DNA from: Lapidilactobacillus dextrinicus DSM 20335
Lineage (GTDB): Bacteria > Bacillota > Bacilli > Lactobacillales > Lactobacillaceae
Assembly (NCBI RefSeq): GCF_001436095.1
Contig: NZ_AYYK01000016.1
Span: 1-64,000 of the forward strand
Direction of reading: 5' to 3'
DNA length: 64,000 nt
Each line of letters opens with the position of its first letter. Position 1 is the first letter of the stretch. The position numbers were made by a program, and so were the translations under genes. The notes below the pieces were generated by a model that saw nothing but the letters and a program-made list of their open reading frames with translations, did no database searches and was not told the DNA's origin. Shown in pieces: positions 1-8,703 of the stretch.

Positions 1-87
1 TTTACTTTTTTCGAAAGTGCTTTTATATATCTGTATCAAATTATAACTTCAGTTCCGTTCTTGGTTCTTTTTATTTAAAATTAACAG

Positions 88-912
88 CTATTGAATCATA
101 TTAGGCATTTGATTCTTCACATAAACTGTGCTGACTTTATTTTTAGAGTTTGTTAATTGCGTCCAAGTACCATTAGTTTGGTAATTTTCAGTCGTAACTT
201 TACCATTTTGATTAGTTAGTTTTATAGTCACGGTTGCCTCATTATTTTGAACAACTGTCGCCGTAAAGTTTCCTCGTTCGACCTGATTTGTCTTGCTATT
301 ATAGCGTTGATATTGTCCATCAGGATCATAATTAGTAGTTAACTGAACTTCTGCTGTTTCATCAGTGTTCATCCAGGTTCCAACCAGTAATTGCTCAGGC
401 TTGGTTGGTTTTTGGTTAAAAGCTCCAGTTAAACGAACTTTAGAAGCTGTACCAATATTAGTTGTCGAACCTTGCCGTGCAAACTGACCAAAACCGACAA
501 TAAACAAGGATTGATCTTTTTTAGATAAAGCCATGCCTAAATAATTTCCAATACCACCAATTGATTGATCAAGGCCATGAATTTTTAAGAGAATTTGATG
601 GTTATATGCGCCGGCTAATTGATAAGTACCATCCGTTTTAGCATGGTTAGCTGTTTGATAAATCCACTTACCGTTATCTTGGAACTCAAAAACTGCACCG
701 CCACTGTTTTTCCACTTACCAACTAAAGGGAGTGTAGCTAAATCAGTTTTGGTAGTTTTTTTCTGGCTAGATTTAGTAGTCACAGAACTAGTTGATGACT
801 GCGATTTTGATTGTTTAGTATTATTAGTGCTACAACCACTCAAAAATAAGATAAGTAGCACTAATAGACCACCAGACTTAATTACTGATTTGAAATTTAC
901 TCTAGATTTCAT
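88..912 (-). CDS. Putative secreted lipoprotein of unknown function
   Basis: A 274-residue protein that begins with a classical lipoprotein signal: basic N-terminus, hydrophobic stretch and the lipobox LSGC with Cys27 as the lipidated residue. A Ser/Thr/Lys/Gln-rich linker of about 35 residues follows, then two segments that both carry the pattern V-G-x-W (VGKWKNSG near residue 64 and VGTWMNTD near 177). This suggests two related small beta-sheet domains outside the cell. The start is supported by GGGAGTG about 7 bases upstream. I do not recognise a named family. It lies 16 bases after aroD in the same direction and may be co-transcribed with it. The lipoprotein call is firm; function is unknown. 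Confidence 0.8.
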   Translation of the reverse strand: MKSRVNFKSVIKSGGLLVLLILFLSGCSTNNTKQSKSQSSTSSVTTKSSQKKTTKTDLATLPLVGKWKNSGGAVFEFQDNGKWIYQTANHAKTDGTYQLAGAYNHQILLKIHGLDQSIGGIGNYLGMALSKKDQSLFIVGFGQFARQGSTTNIGTASKVRLTGAFNQKPTKPEQLLVGTWMNTDETAEVQLTTNYDPDGQYQRYNSKTNQVERGNFTATVVQNNEATVTIKLTNQNGKVTTENYQTNGTWTQLTNSKNKVSTVYVKNQMPNMIQ

Positions 913-928
913 ACAGTCACTCCCTCAA

Positions 929-1660
929 TTAATTGACTAGTTGATCTAATTGTAACAGTGGCAATTGACCTGGTGCAGATCCCCCTGAAACCAATGAACC
1001 GAAACTTAGTACTGAACCAAATATCGGTCCCAGTTGACGCGTGATTTGTCCAATTTGGCCCATTCCCATGGTAATTAATGGTTGTTTACTATGATAGTCC
1101 AGCCATAGCGTTGCATTTAACAAGTCAAGACTATTTTGCAGAGACTCAGTTTGTACAGCCAATTTAATTAGATCCTGTGGCCGTGCATATTGCGCTAGTT
1201 GTTTTAGCCAAGCACAATTCTCAGCAAAATTACTCGGTTTTAAATGATGATAGCTGTAAATCAATTGCTGTTGTTCAGCACAATCTAACTGTTTGCTAAA
1301 AGCACTAGGATCCAGTAACTGTAATGGCATTACATCTAATAAATCCCAATCCAAATTATGACTAATCATTAAAAGCCATTCAGTATATTCAGTCGCATTT
1401 AACTGACAACGGCCACCCTCAACGACCGTTCTTAGCGTTAATAGCAATGGATAATAGGGCAATTGTTGCCGAATCAGCTGATTGGCAATACGTAATAATT
1501 CTATATCTAATTGCTGCCAGTAATCCAAACGCCACTCAATTAATAAATGATGTCGTAATTTCAATGATTGTAGCATTGAAAGTTGTTGGTGCAACTCGTT
1601 GACGTCAGCAGCTGTAATGCTGACACCTAACCAACTATCACCACGTTTAATAACTACCAT
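929..1660 (-). CDS. aroD: Type I 3-dehydroquinate dehydratase
   Basis: Converts 3-dehydroquinate to 3-dehydroshikimate in the shikimate pathway through a Schiff base. The 243-residue protein carries the family landmarks in order: EWRLDY (Arg44, substrate binding), TLRTVVEGG (Glu81), SYHH (His138, general base), IKLAV (Lys166, Schiff-base lysine) and a C-terminal TMGMGQIG...SAPGQLPL. I place the start at the ATG at 1660, five bases after the preceding stop codon. A longer reading from 1693 would overlap the upstream gene by 28 bases and add 11 residues unlike family N-termini. No other shikimate gene lies nearby, so it is separated from its pathway partners. Family assignment is confident; the start is less so. 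Confidence 0.88.
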   Translation of the reverse strand: MVVIKRGDSWLGVSITAADVNELHQQLSMLQSLKLRHHLLIEWRLDYWQQLDIELLRIANQLIRQQLPYYPLLLTLRTVVEGGRCQLNATEYTEWLLMISHNLDWDLLDVMPLQLLDPSAFSKQLDCAEQQQLIYSYHHLKPSNFAENCAWLKQLAQYARPQDLIKLAVQTESLQNSLDLLNATLWLDYHSKQPLITMGMGQIGQITRQLGPIFGSVLSFGSLVSGGSAPGQLPLLQLDQLVN

Positions 1661-1665
1661 CGTTA

Positions 1666-2565
1666 TTATTTCTTCAACATTTTTTGCCACCAAGATTTTT
1701 TCTTGTTTTCTGATTCTTCTTGATGTGACTCTTCTTCATCGGCTGTAGCTGGTTCTTCTGTTGAAACTGTTGTTTCTGCTTCCTCACCAACTGCTTCATC
1801 GACTTCAGCTGAATCCGCATCAGTAACTTCTTCTACCTTAGGTTCAGCGGCTTCTAAGTTTGACGATACAGTATCTGTTGTTTCAGCGTCAACTGGTTGA
1901 GCTTCATCAGTTGTTACTTCTTCAACTTCTGCAGGTGTCTCAATATCATCATCTGATTCAACGGCTGGGGCTACTTCTTCAGTTGATTGATCCACCGCTG
2001 TTGCTACTGAAGTTGCCATAACTGGTTCAGTAAAGTTTAGACCAGAATCCGGTGTTTCATTTGGCTCAGCTGTTGTGTTTGTTGTTTCCTCTGCTTTAGG
2101 AGTTAATGAAATTGTTTTTAAAACTTGGGGCTCTTGCTCATCTTCATCATGATCAACTTCAACAACTGGTGCAGTTGCTTCAAGATTATCTAATCGTTTG
2201 GTCAACACAGCTACTTCTTCAGTCGTTTTCTTTAATTGTTCGCTGAATGCTTGGATTTGAGCCGTTAAAGCAGCATCTGATTCGGTCTTTTTAGTGGTTG
2301 CGGCTGTGTCATTAGCTTTGGTTGCATCGCCAAAAATTTTAACTGCAGCTTTTTGTAAAGTGAGGTTGTTCTGTTTGCTATAATCAACTAACTCTTGAAT
2401 GTCTTTCAAATCTTTTTCTGTATATGAGCGAACATTCTGATGATTGCGTGGGAAGTAGTTAGAGTTATTAGCTGCTTCTTCAATCAGTAGCGAATATTTG
2501 CGCAATGTTGGGACGCTAATATGTAATTTTTCTGCTACTTGTGATGGTGTATATGTTGTATCCAT
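1666..2565 (-). CDS. MerR-fold DNA-binding protein with acidic linker and basic C-terminal tail (RacA-like architecture)
   Basis: A 299-residue protein. Residues 5-70 form a MerR-type winged helix-turn-helix (TPSQVAEKLHISVPTLRKY, then a wing containing RSYTEKDLKDIQ). Residues about 100-135 look like a coiled coil (SEQLKKTTEEVAVLTKRLDN). A long Glu/Asp/Thr/Ala-rich low-complexity region fills 140-285, and the protein ends in a basic, Trp-rich tail (KKKSWWQKMLKK). The layout resembles RacA-type chromosome-anchoring proteins more than a ligand-binding MerR regulator, which is inference. The ATG at 2565 is preferred: GGAG lies 11 bases upstream, whereas the in-frame GTG at 2577 overlaps that site. 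A good promoter lies upstream, and aroD follows five bases after the stop. Confidence 0.75.
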   Translation of the reverse strand: MDTTYTPSQVAEKLHISVPTLRKYSLLIEEAANNSNYFPRNHQNVRSYTEKDLKDIQELVDYSKQNNLTLQKAAVKIFGDATKANDTAATTKKTESDAALTAQIQAFSEQLKKTTEEVAVLTKRLDNLEATAPVVEVDHDEDEQEPQVLKTISLTPKAEETTNTTAEPNETPDSGLNFTEPVMATSVATAVDQSTEEVAPAVESDDDIETPAEVEEVTTDEAQPVDAETTDTVSSNLEAAEPKVEEVTDADSAEVDEAVGEEAETTVSTEEPATADEEESHQEESENKKKSWWQKMLKK

Positions 2566-2640
2566 TAATTTAAACACTCCTAAAAGTTAGTCATGACTCG
2601 AAAATAGTATTTACTTATGCTAATAACGGGTTCACTATTA

Positions 2641-2669
2641 ATTATAGGCGCCGTTATAACGTCACGCAA
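2641..2669 (-). promoter_or_regulatory. Promoter for the MerR-fold gene and aroD
   Basis: Read on the minus strand, a perfect -10 hexamer TATAAT (2641-2646) is preceded by a 17-base spacer and a weaker -35 TTGCGT (2664-2669). The transcript would start near 2634, leaving a leader of about 70 bases before the ATG at 2565. Confidence 0.6.
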
Positions 2670-2796
2670 GAGCTCTTCACAAAATTTATGCAATTAATCC
2701 ATTTAAATTAACAATAATTAGCCTGTTCCAGATTCTTTTAAGCAAATTAATGATAAAATGAGCTTAGCATGAATAAATTAATTGGAGACTTTTTAC

Positions 2797-4158
2797 GTGA
2801 GTACAAATACTTTAATCACAAACTTAATTATTATTTTAATTACTTTCGTTGTGGCTTATTTCTTTGTTGCTGCTGAATTTGCCTTGGTGCAAACACGAAG
2901 TAGTCAAATTGAAGATCAATTGGAGCAAGGCGTTGGCAACCGTGCTAAATTAGCTCGCGCCTTAAGAATGACTCAAAATCTCAATGAGTATTTATCTACC
3001 ACCCAAGTCGGAACCAGTTTAACTGGTATTCTTTTAGGTTGGATTGGTGAAACGACCATTGAGCAATTGTTAGTTGATTTCTTTGGTTGGGCTCATTTCG
3101 CATCCGGCAATACCTTACACATACTTGGCGCCGTGCTTGGTATTATTTTATTAACTTACTTAGAAGTCGTCTTAACTGAGATTGTCCCTAAGAACATTAG
3201 TATCGATTTTCCGTTGAAAATCTTAATGCAAGTTGTAACGCCACTATATTGGTTCCATACTTTATTCTATCCTTTTGTCTGGTTGTTAAACACATCTGCC
3301 TCTGTTATCGTCCGGCTATTAGGCATGCCCGTTGCGGATGAGGAAAATGAAGTATTTTCTCAGTCTGAAATTCTGCGTCTTTCTAAAGTTGCTGTTTCCG
3401 GCGGTAGCATGGATAAAAATGACTTGCTTTACATGGAACGGGCTTTTGAATTAAACGATCGTGATGCCAAAGATATTATGACGGACCGAACAGAATTAAC
3501 TGTCACTGATGTTTCTCAAGACGTTGATGCGGCAATGGCCGTTTACTTAAACGAGGGTTACAGTCGTATTCCAGTTACAAAAGATAATAACAAAGATGAT
3601 CTTGTGGGTTACGTTTACGTCTATGATATTGTTCAACAAGTTCAACAGGGACATGGCAAGCAAGCATTAAGTCATATTTTACGGGCCTTAATCAACGTTC
3701 CTGAAAGCATGCCTGTTCATGAAATACTCAGTCTAATGATTAGTAAACAAACACCTATTGTAGTTGTTGTAGATGAATACGGTGGAACTAGCGGTATCGT
3801 TACCGATAAAGATATTTATGAAGAGCTATTTGGTTCTGTTCATGATGAAATTGATGATGTCTCCGATGAATACATTATTAAGCAATCTGATGGCACCGTT
3901 AAAGTCAGTGGCAAAACGACGTTATATGATTTTGAACGTTACTTCCGGGATAAGGTACCTGAATTCCAGGATTCTGACATCATCACAATTGGTGGTTACT
4001 TTATGGAAAATAATTCTGATTTAAAAGTTAATCAAACTATCAAATTAGATCATTATGAATTTAAGCTCACTGAGGTTGAACACGGCTTTATGAATTGGTT
4101 CAGTGTTACAAGACTTAAGCCTGAACTAACCGCCGCTCCTGCTAACGAAGAAAACTAG
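2797..4158 (+). CDS. CNNM/CBS-domain membrane protein (HlyC/CorC family)
   Basis: A 453-residue membrane protein with the layout of the CNNM/CorC family, which is linked to magnesium and other divalent cation homeostasis. An N-terminal DUF21 domain has about four hydrophobic segments (residues 5-30, 60-85, 95-125, 135-165). A CBS pair follows (around 210-330, including EGYSRIPV and PIVVVVDEYGGTSGIVT), then a C-terminal CorC/HlyC domain (around 345-430). The start is the GTG at 2797, nine bases after GGAG; an upstream TTG overlaps that ribosome site. The gene stands alone and is followed by a tRNA gene. The family is clear; transport direction and ion cannot be read from the sequence. Confidence 0.88.
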   Translation: MSTNTLITNLIIILITFVVAYFFVAAEFALVQTRSSQIEDQLEQGVGNRAKLARALRMTQNLNEYLSTTQVGTSLTGILLGWIGETTIEQLLVDFFGWAHFASGNTLHILGAVLGIILLTYLEVVLTEIVPKNISIDFPLKILMQVVTPLYWFHTLFYPFVWLLNTSASVIVRLLGMPVADEENEVFSQSEILRLSKVAVSGGSMDKNDLLYMERAFELNDRDAKDIMTDRTELTVTDVSQDVDAAMAVYLNEGYSRIPVTKDNNKDDLVGYVYVYDIVQQVQQGHGKQALSHILRALINVPESMPVHEILSLMISKQTPIVVVVDEYGGTSGIVTDKDIYEELFGSVHDEIDDVSDEYIIKQSDGTVKVSGKTTLYDFERYFRDKVPEFQDSDIITIGGYFMENNSDLKVNQTIKLDHYEFKLTEVEHGFMNWFSVTRLKPELTAAPANEEN

Positions 4159-4183
4159 TCAAAGTTCTGATTTTGCGCTAAAC

Positions 4184-4189
4184 TATAAT
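4184..4189 (+). promoter_or_regulatory. -10 element for the tRNA-Ala gene
   Basis: A perfect TATAAT ends eight bases before the first base of the tRNA, so transcription would begin almost at the mature 5' end. No convincing -35 hexamer is present at the right distance. Confidence 0.5.
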
Positions 4190-4197
4190 CAGTTATC

Positions 4198-4270
4198 GGG
4201 CCTTTAGCTCAGTTGGGAGAGCGCCTGCTTCGCATGTAGGAGGTCATCGGTTCGAGTCCGACAAGGTCCA
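4198..4270 (+). tRNA. tRNA-Ala (anticodon CGC)
   Basis: The 73-base cloverleaf folds fully: acceptor GGGCCTT with AAGGTCC, D-stem GCTC/GAGC, anticodon stem CCTGC/GTAGG around loop TTCGCAT, and T-arm loop TTCGAGT. The anticodon is CGC, reading GCG (alanine), and the acceptor has the G3-U70 wobble pair that marks alanine tRNAs. CCA is not encoded after the discriminator A. The first pair of the T-stem is an A-C mismatch (ATCGG against CCGAC), which is unusual. The gene has its own -10 element and terminator. Confidence 0.9.
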
Positions 4271-4279
4271 TGCTGATTG

Positions 4280-4313
4280 AGGATCCGGGATTATTCCTAG
4301 ATCCTATTTTTAT
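4280..4313 (+). terminator. Terminator after tRNA-Ala
   Basis: An AGGATC...GATCCT stem (4280-4285 with 4300-4305), with further pairing inside, is followed by TATTTTTAT. Confidence 0.65.
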
Positions 4314-4348
4314 ACCCCCATACTTATTTAAATTTAGAGGAGAAAACT

Positions 4349-4804
4349 ATGGCAAACTATATTAAAGAAATTCGCGATCTAGTTGGCCACCGACCAATTA
4401 TTTTAGTTGCTTGCGGTGGTGCTTTACTCAATCAAAAAAATCAAATTTTATTGCAAGAACGCGCCGATACTGGCAATTGGAGTCTACCTGGTGGTTATAT
4501 GGAATATGGTGAAAGCCTAGCTGAAACCTGTGCTCGCGAATTTGAAGAAGACGCTGGCGTTAAAGTCGAGGTCGTTAAACAGCTAGGTTACTTTGATCAA
4601 GACTTTTCAACTTACCCTAATGGTGATGTTACTCAAGTTATCGGTCACTTATTTGAAGTAAAACAAATTGGTGGCAAACCATTAGATCACGCTACTGATG
4701 AAACACTGGCAACAAAATGGTTTGATCTGGATAATTTGCCACCACTACAATTCAGTCAAAATGAAAAAATGTTAGCCTTAATAAAAAAACTTTACTTCAA
4801 ATAA
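4349..4804 (+). CDS. Nudix hydrolase
   Basis: A 151-residue Nudix enzyme, expected to hydrolyse a nucleoside diphosphate linked to another group using a divalent metal. The Nudix box begins at GGYMEYGE (residues about 48-55) and continues to REFEEDAGV. The canonical core is REUxEExGU, so the second of the paired glutamates is Asp here, a conservative change. The N-terminal part (IKEIRDLVGHRPIILVACGG) matches the ADP-ribose and diadenosine-type Nudix proteins common in Firmicutes. GGAG lies eight bases before the ATG. The gene is monocistronic, with a tRNA in front and a bidirectional terminator behind. The substrate is not predictable. Confidence 0.88.
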   Translation: MANYIKEIRDLVGHRPIILVACGGALLNQKNQILLQERADTGNWSLPGGYMEYGESLAETCAREFEEDAGVKVEVVKQLGYFDQDFSTYPNGDVTQVIGHLFEVKQIGGKPLDHATDETLATKWFDLDNLPPLQFSQNEKMLALIKKLYFK

Positions 4805-4836
4805 AAAAACCGACAACAATTGTTGTCGGTTTTTTT
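4803..4836. terminator. Bidirectional terminator between the Nudix gene and the cyclophilin gene
   Basis: A perfect palindrome: CCGACAACAA (4810-4819) pairs with TTGTTGTCGG (4820-4829), flanked by seven A on the left and seven T on the right. It can therefore end transcripts from both convergent genes. Confidence 0.9.
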
Positions 4837-4838
4837 GA

Positions 4839-5423
4839 TTATTCTGTAATTTCTACGCTATTCATAACAACATCTTCATGAGGTTTGTCACTTGCATCAC
4901 GGTTAACCTTACTAATCTCTTGAACAACGTCCATGCCTTCAATCACTTGACCAAAGACACTATGACGATGATCCAACCATGGTGTACCACCATTCTTATA
5001 AGCTTCAATAATTTCTTCTGGATAACCAGCTTGTTTCATCTGACCCATCATTTGTGCTGGAACATTTTCGTTAGAAACAATAAAGAATTGGCTACCATTT
5101 GTATTAGGGCCAGCATTAGCCATTGAAAGAGCGCCATTAAGATTGAATAATTCATTGGAGAATTCGTCTTCAAACTCATGACCAAAGCTGCTTTCGCCAC
5201 CCATACCAGTACCGGTTGGATCGCCACCTTGAATCATAAAATCAGGAATTACTCGATGGAAAATAATACCATTATAATAACCTTGTTTAGCAAGCGTCAT
5301 AAAGTTTTCAACGGTTTTAGGCGCTTGTTCAGGAAATAGGCGAACTTTAATATCACCATGATTAGTCTTAATTGTTGCTGTGGGACCTGCTGCTGTTGCC
5401 GCAGTTAATTGTGGGAATGTCAT
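4839..5423 (-). CDS. ppiB: Cyclophilin-type peptidyl-prolyl cis-trans isomerase
   Basis: A 194-residue cytoplasmic cyclophilin that isomerises peptidyl-proline bonds. Hallmarks are visible in order: [25 protein letters not shown], with the catalytic Arg in FHRV; the [13 protein letters not shown] loop; FELNG-like [20 protein letters not shown]; and [14 protein letters not shown]. There is no signal peptide. An insertion between SQFFIV and the HSVFGQV strand (containing [17 protein letters not shown]) is typical of lactobacillus and streptococcus homologues. AGGAGG lies about eight bases before the ATG. The gene is monocistronic and convergent with the Nudix gene. Confidence 0.93.
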   Translation of the reverse strand: MTFPQLTAATAAGPTATIKTNHGDIKVRLFPEQAPKTVENFMTLAKQGYYNGIIFHRVIPDFMIQGGDPTGTGMGGESSFGHEFEDEFSNELFNLNGALSMANAGPNTNGSQFFIVSNENVPAQMMGQMKQAGYPEEIIEAYKNGGTPWLDHRHSVFGQVIEGMDVVQEISKVNRDASDKPHEDVVMNSVEITE

Positions 5424-5480
5424 TTAATTACCTCCTAAGATTTCTCTATTATTCTACCAAAAAAAACAATAAATAACGAC

Positions 5481-6410
5481 TTAATTAACTAATGGCCACT
5501 TTGTCTCTAGATATATTTGACTACGTTGTTGCCAAGTTAATCCTCCAGTTATTAAATACAACTCAATTTGTGCCTTTAATGGTGCACTCCAACTTAAACT
5601 TAACGGTGGTAAACGTTGCGGTAGCCAAAGCTGCCGGGGCAAATCTAATAGACTTAACCCCTGCTGATAACACTCAACTTGTAAAGTACGCCAACGTGAA
5701 TTTTGAAAATTTAATTGTCGTGCTAACCAATGACTAGGATCAAAGCAACATGACATTACTGGTAAAAACAAGAGTGGCTTCGTCACTTTAAAATAACTCG
5801 CTAAAAATAGCGACAATGACACATCTCTACTTTTGAATCTTATTTGACCACAGGGTGGTTCAAAGGCGATATGATGAAATAAACGGATCTTACTTAAATC
5901 TGGCACCCAAACTGCAATAAAATATCCCCAATGAGTACGATAGTCCATAAACTTTAAAGCTGAGCGATGCAATTTACAACCGCTAGCAGTCAAATAAGTA
6001 GGTCCGATTAACCAAATATCCTGAACAGCTAGTTGTTCATAAGAGCGATGCCGTTGCTGTAATTCTTGAATTGAAAGAGGCGCACATTGAAACTCAAATG
6101 CATAACATTGGGTCTGATAGTAAAACAACACATCTGCTCGTCGTTCTTCTGTACCTAGAATAACTTCTTGTTGAGCCACAATCCCTAATTGTTGCAAGTC
6201 CTGTTGGAGTAATCGTTTCCCTTTGATATGCAATCCAGACTCACCATCATTATTACTAAACCGAGTCTTATGCCGAAAATGTGGTTGTTGTTGTGGCGTC
6301 GCTATTATTAATTGAACTGGTCGATAGCATTTAGGGCAGTAGTAACGTTCCCCAAGAATACTATTGTGAGCATAAACTAATTGATCATCTTGATTAAGTG
6401 CCGCATACAT
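5481..6410 (-). CDS. coiA: CoiA-like competence protein
   Basis: A 309-residue protein of the CoiA family, which is needed for recombination of incoming DNA in naturally competent streptococci. The N-terminus has the family CPKC pair (in RYYCPKCYRPV) and HFRHK. The central region holds a nuclease-like core: ERRADVLFYYQTQCYAFEFQCAPLS, with acidic residues D and E and the Q of FEFQ at the expected places. The start is the ATG at 6410, behind AGGTGA; an upstream TTG at 6437 lacks a ribosome site. In many lactobacilli coiA precedes pepF; here it stands alone, with the cyclophilin on one side and the polysaccharide locus on the other. Confidence 0.82.
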   Translation of the reverse strand: MYAALNQDDQLVYAHNSILGERYYCPKCYRPVQLIIATPQQQPHFRHKTRFSNNDGESGLHIKGKRLLQQDLQQLGIVAQQEVILGTEERRADVLFYYQTQCYAFEFQCAPLSIQELQQRHRSYEQLAVQDIWLIGPTYLTASGCKLHRSALKFMDYRTHWGYFIAVWVPDLSKIRLFHHIAFEPPCGQIRFKSRDVSLSLFLASYFKVTKPLLFLPVMSCCFDPSHWLARQLNFQNSRWRTLQVECYQQGLSLLDLPRQLWLPQRLPPLSLSWSAPLKAQIELYLITGGLTWQQRSQIYLETKWPLVN

Positions 6411-6482
6411 AAAATCACCTAATCTTAAATACAACAATCTCTGTCAATAATTTTTAAAAGCTATTCTCTTTTTTAGACACAA

Positions 6483-6521
6483 AAAATCCTAGCGTCATTT
6501 GAAGAACAACGCTAGGATTTT
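6483..6521 (-). terminator. Terminator downstream of the 4,6-dehydratase gene
   Basis: AAAATCCTAGCG (6483-6494) pairs with CGCTAGGATTTT (6510-6521) around a 15-base loop. A T-run follows on the minus strand. Confidence 0.88.
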
Positions 6522-6524
6522 GTT

Positions 6525-8351
6525 TTAAACAGATTGTCGATCTTGAAATGCTGCTGACTTAACTGCATAGTCAATAATCTTTTCCTTAACAGTTGTCTCG
6601 TCACTACTCATCACAACATTTAAGAAGTTCAAGACTTCATCAGGATTAGCATGAGTAATTTTGCCTAAGAAAATCTTATCGAAGACTTGTTTTGATACGC
6701 GCTCTTTATCAATCAAAAATTCTTCGTACAGTTTTTCACCAGGTCGAATGCCTGATTCAATAATCTTAATTTCATCTGTACTATAACCACTTAATTTAAT
6801 CATCCGTTGAGCCAGATCATAGATTTTGACTGGATCACCCATATCTAAGACGAAGATCTCACCACCCTTAGCTAAAGTACCAGCGTGAATAACTAAGCGA
6901 CTAGCTTCAGGAATCGTCATGAAATAACGAACCATTCGAAAATCAGTAACTGTTAATGGACCACCTGCTTGAATTTGTTTGGTAAATAGCGGTACGACAC
7001 TCCCTCGACTACCCAAGACATTACCGAAACGAACCACACAGAATTTTGTTTTACCTGGTTCATTTAATGACGTCACTAACATTTCACAAATCCGCTTCGT
7101 AGCGCCCATAATATTGGTTGGCCGTACTGCTTTATCGGTTGATAACATTACGAAACGTTCAACATTCGTTTGTTTAGCAGCCTCAGCTACGTTACGAGTA
7201 CCATAGATGTTATTTTTAACAGCTTCTTTAGGATTGTATTCCATCATTGGCACATGTTTATGCGCAGCTGCGTGATAAACAACAGTTGGTTTGTATTGGA
7301 ACATAATCTCTAATAGCCGTTTCTTATCTTGAACGTCAGCGATAACTGGAATTAATTCGATATCACCACAAGTTTTTAACAACTCTTGATGAATTAGATA
7401 AATTGAATTTTCACCGTGCCCTAATAAAAGCAGACGTTTTGGTTTGAATTTCAACAATGTTCGACAAATTTCTGATCCAATTGAGCCACCAGCGCCAGTA
7501 ACCAAAACAGTTTTGCCAAATAATAATTCTTCAGTAGCAGTTGTATCTAATTCAATTTCTGGTCGATCTAATAATTCTTGAATCGGTACCGGACGGAACT
7601 TAGCAACATTCAACGCCCCATTTGCTAATTCATCCATTGATGGTATTGTTGCTAGGGGAATTTTTTGTCCGGTATTTTCTAAAATTCGATGATAATCTAA
7701 ATCCGTCAACGAAGGAATGGCTAGAATTAAACGTTGAATATTATGTTGATCAATTAAATGGGGAATATCACGAGTGGTTCCCAAAATAGAATAACCCAAA
7801 ATTGTTCCGCCATGTAATTGGCGATCATCGTCTACTAATCCACAAATATGATATTTCTTTTTATTATTAGGCTTATTCATTTCTGCCAATAACATCTCAG
7901 CTGCATTACCAGAGCCGATCACTAAGAGTCGTGTTGGTTCGCTTATTTCTGAATCGCGAGTTAAAAGTGTTTCGTGAATTTTTTGATTTAAAACTCGTAG
8001 ACCTAAAGTTAGCAATAATGTCATCCCAAAGAACAAGACTAAGCTAGCCATGTGATGATACGCGCCCGTCAACAATACAAAAAGCAATTCACCTGCTGTG
8101 GCAGCGACCATTGCCAGCACTACTTTGAATACATCTTTGATCGTGAATTGAGTATCACGTTTCTTGGTGAACCCTTGCAGCCCCATAACCACTAAATAAA
8201 CCGCCATAAAAACTAAAATTCGTTGCAGCCTAAAAGTGTTAGCAAGTGTAACATTTGAAATTTGTGCCAAATAAATAAAGGTTAATAAATGAGCGATAAT
8301 GATTCCTACTGCATCAAGGCTAATATTAATCATACAATTACGCTTTGACAT
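6525..8351 (-). CDS. Membrane-bound nucleotide-sugar 4,6-dehydratase (CapD/EpsC/PglF type)
   Basis: A 608-residue protein of the long FlaA1/CapD class. Four hydrophobic segments occupy about residues 5-115, a first Rossmann-like domain lies at about 140-260, and the catalytic NAD(P)-binding domain begins at VTGAGGSIGSEICR. The active-site segment STDKAVRPTNIMGATKR has Met where short SDR enzymes have Tyr (MxxxK). This is typical of PglF-like UDP-GlcNAc 4,6-dehydratases that make the 4-keto-6-deoxy sugar. The ATG at 8351 is preferred because AGGGG precedes it. It is a single-gene unit at the edge of the polysaccharide locus and a natural partner for the aminotransferase at 23125-24285. Exact substrate is inferred. 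Confidence 0.9.
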   Translation of the reverse strand: MSKRNCMINISLDAVGIIIAHLLTFIYLAQISNVTLANTFRLQRILVFMAVYLVVMGLQGFTKKRDTQFTIKDVFKVVLAMVAATAGELLFVLLTGAYHHMASLVLFFGMTLLLTLGLRVLNQKIHETLLTRDSEISEPTRLLVIGSGNAAEMLLAEMNKPNNKKKYHICGLVDDDRQLHGGTILGYSILGTTRDIPHLIDQHNIQRLILAIPSLTDLDYHRILENTGQKIPLATIPSMDELANGALNVAKFRPVPIQELLDRPEIELDTTATEELLFGKTVLVTGAGGSIGSEICRTLLKFKPKRLLLLGHGENSIYLIHQELLKTCGDIELIPVIADVQDKKRLLEIMFQYKPTVVYHAAAHKHVPMMEYNPKEAVKNNIYGTRNVAEAAKQTNVERFVMLSTDKAVRPTNIMGATKRICEMLVTSLNEPGKTKFCVVRFGNVLGSRGSVVPLFTKQIQAGGPLTVTDFRMVRYFMTIPEASRLVIHAGTLAKGGEIFVLDMGDPVKIYDLAQRMIKLSGYSTDEIKIIESGIRPGEKLYEEFLIDKERVSKQVFDKIFLGKITHANPDEVLNFLNVVMSSDETTVKEKIIDYAVKSAAFQDRQSV

Positions 8352-8703
8352 AATACCCCTTCTTCCTGAGTTGATCACTCAAATCCTGTTCGTTTTTTTA
8401 GTTTTATCAACCATAAACGATAAAACTTTTCTTATCTTCACTCTAGCAAGATGCTCAGGTAATAACAATTCCACTATTGAAATAATACTATAACTTTTCA
8501 TGAGATTATTTTGATGATTAAAAATCATAACACAGCTTATTTAAGTGCTAATTATATTGATTTATCAGTAATATTAGTCAATAATTAAATTGTTACTGAC
8601 AGATTAAATATTAAAAGTTATTAATAATAATGATAATAAAAAAATTGATTTCAATTTAATAAATCGCTAAAATAAATTAACCGTTACTAAGGAGTGTGAA
8701 AAA
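8352..8703. other. Divergent intergenic region between the dehydratase and the Mga-type regulator
   Basis: About 350 AT-rich bases with no gene. It must hold promoters for both divergent genes, but I see no clear pair of hexamers. AGTTTTATC (8400-8408) and GATAAAACT (8419-8427) form a 9-bp inverted repeat in the leader of the dehydratase gene. TCAGTAA and TTACTGA form another, loosely spaced repeat near 8565-8605. Either could be a regulator site or an RNA hairpin. Confidence 0.45.
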
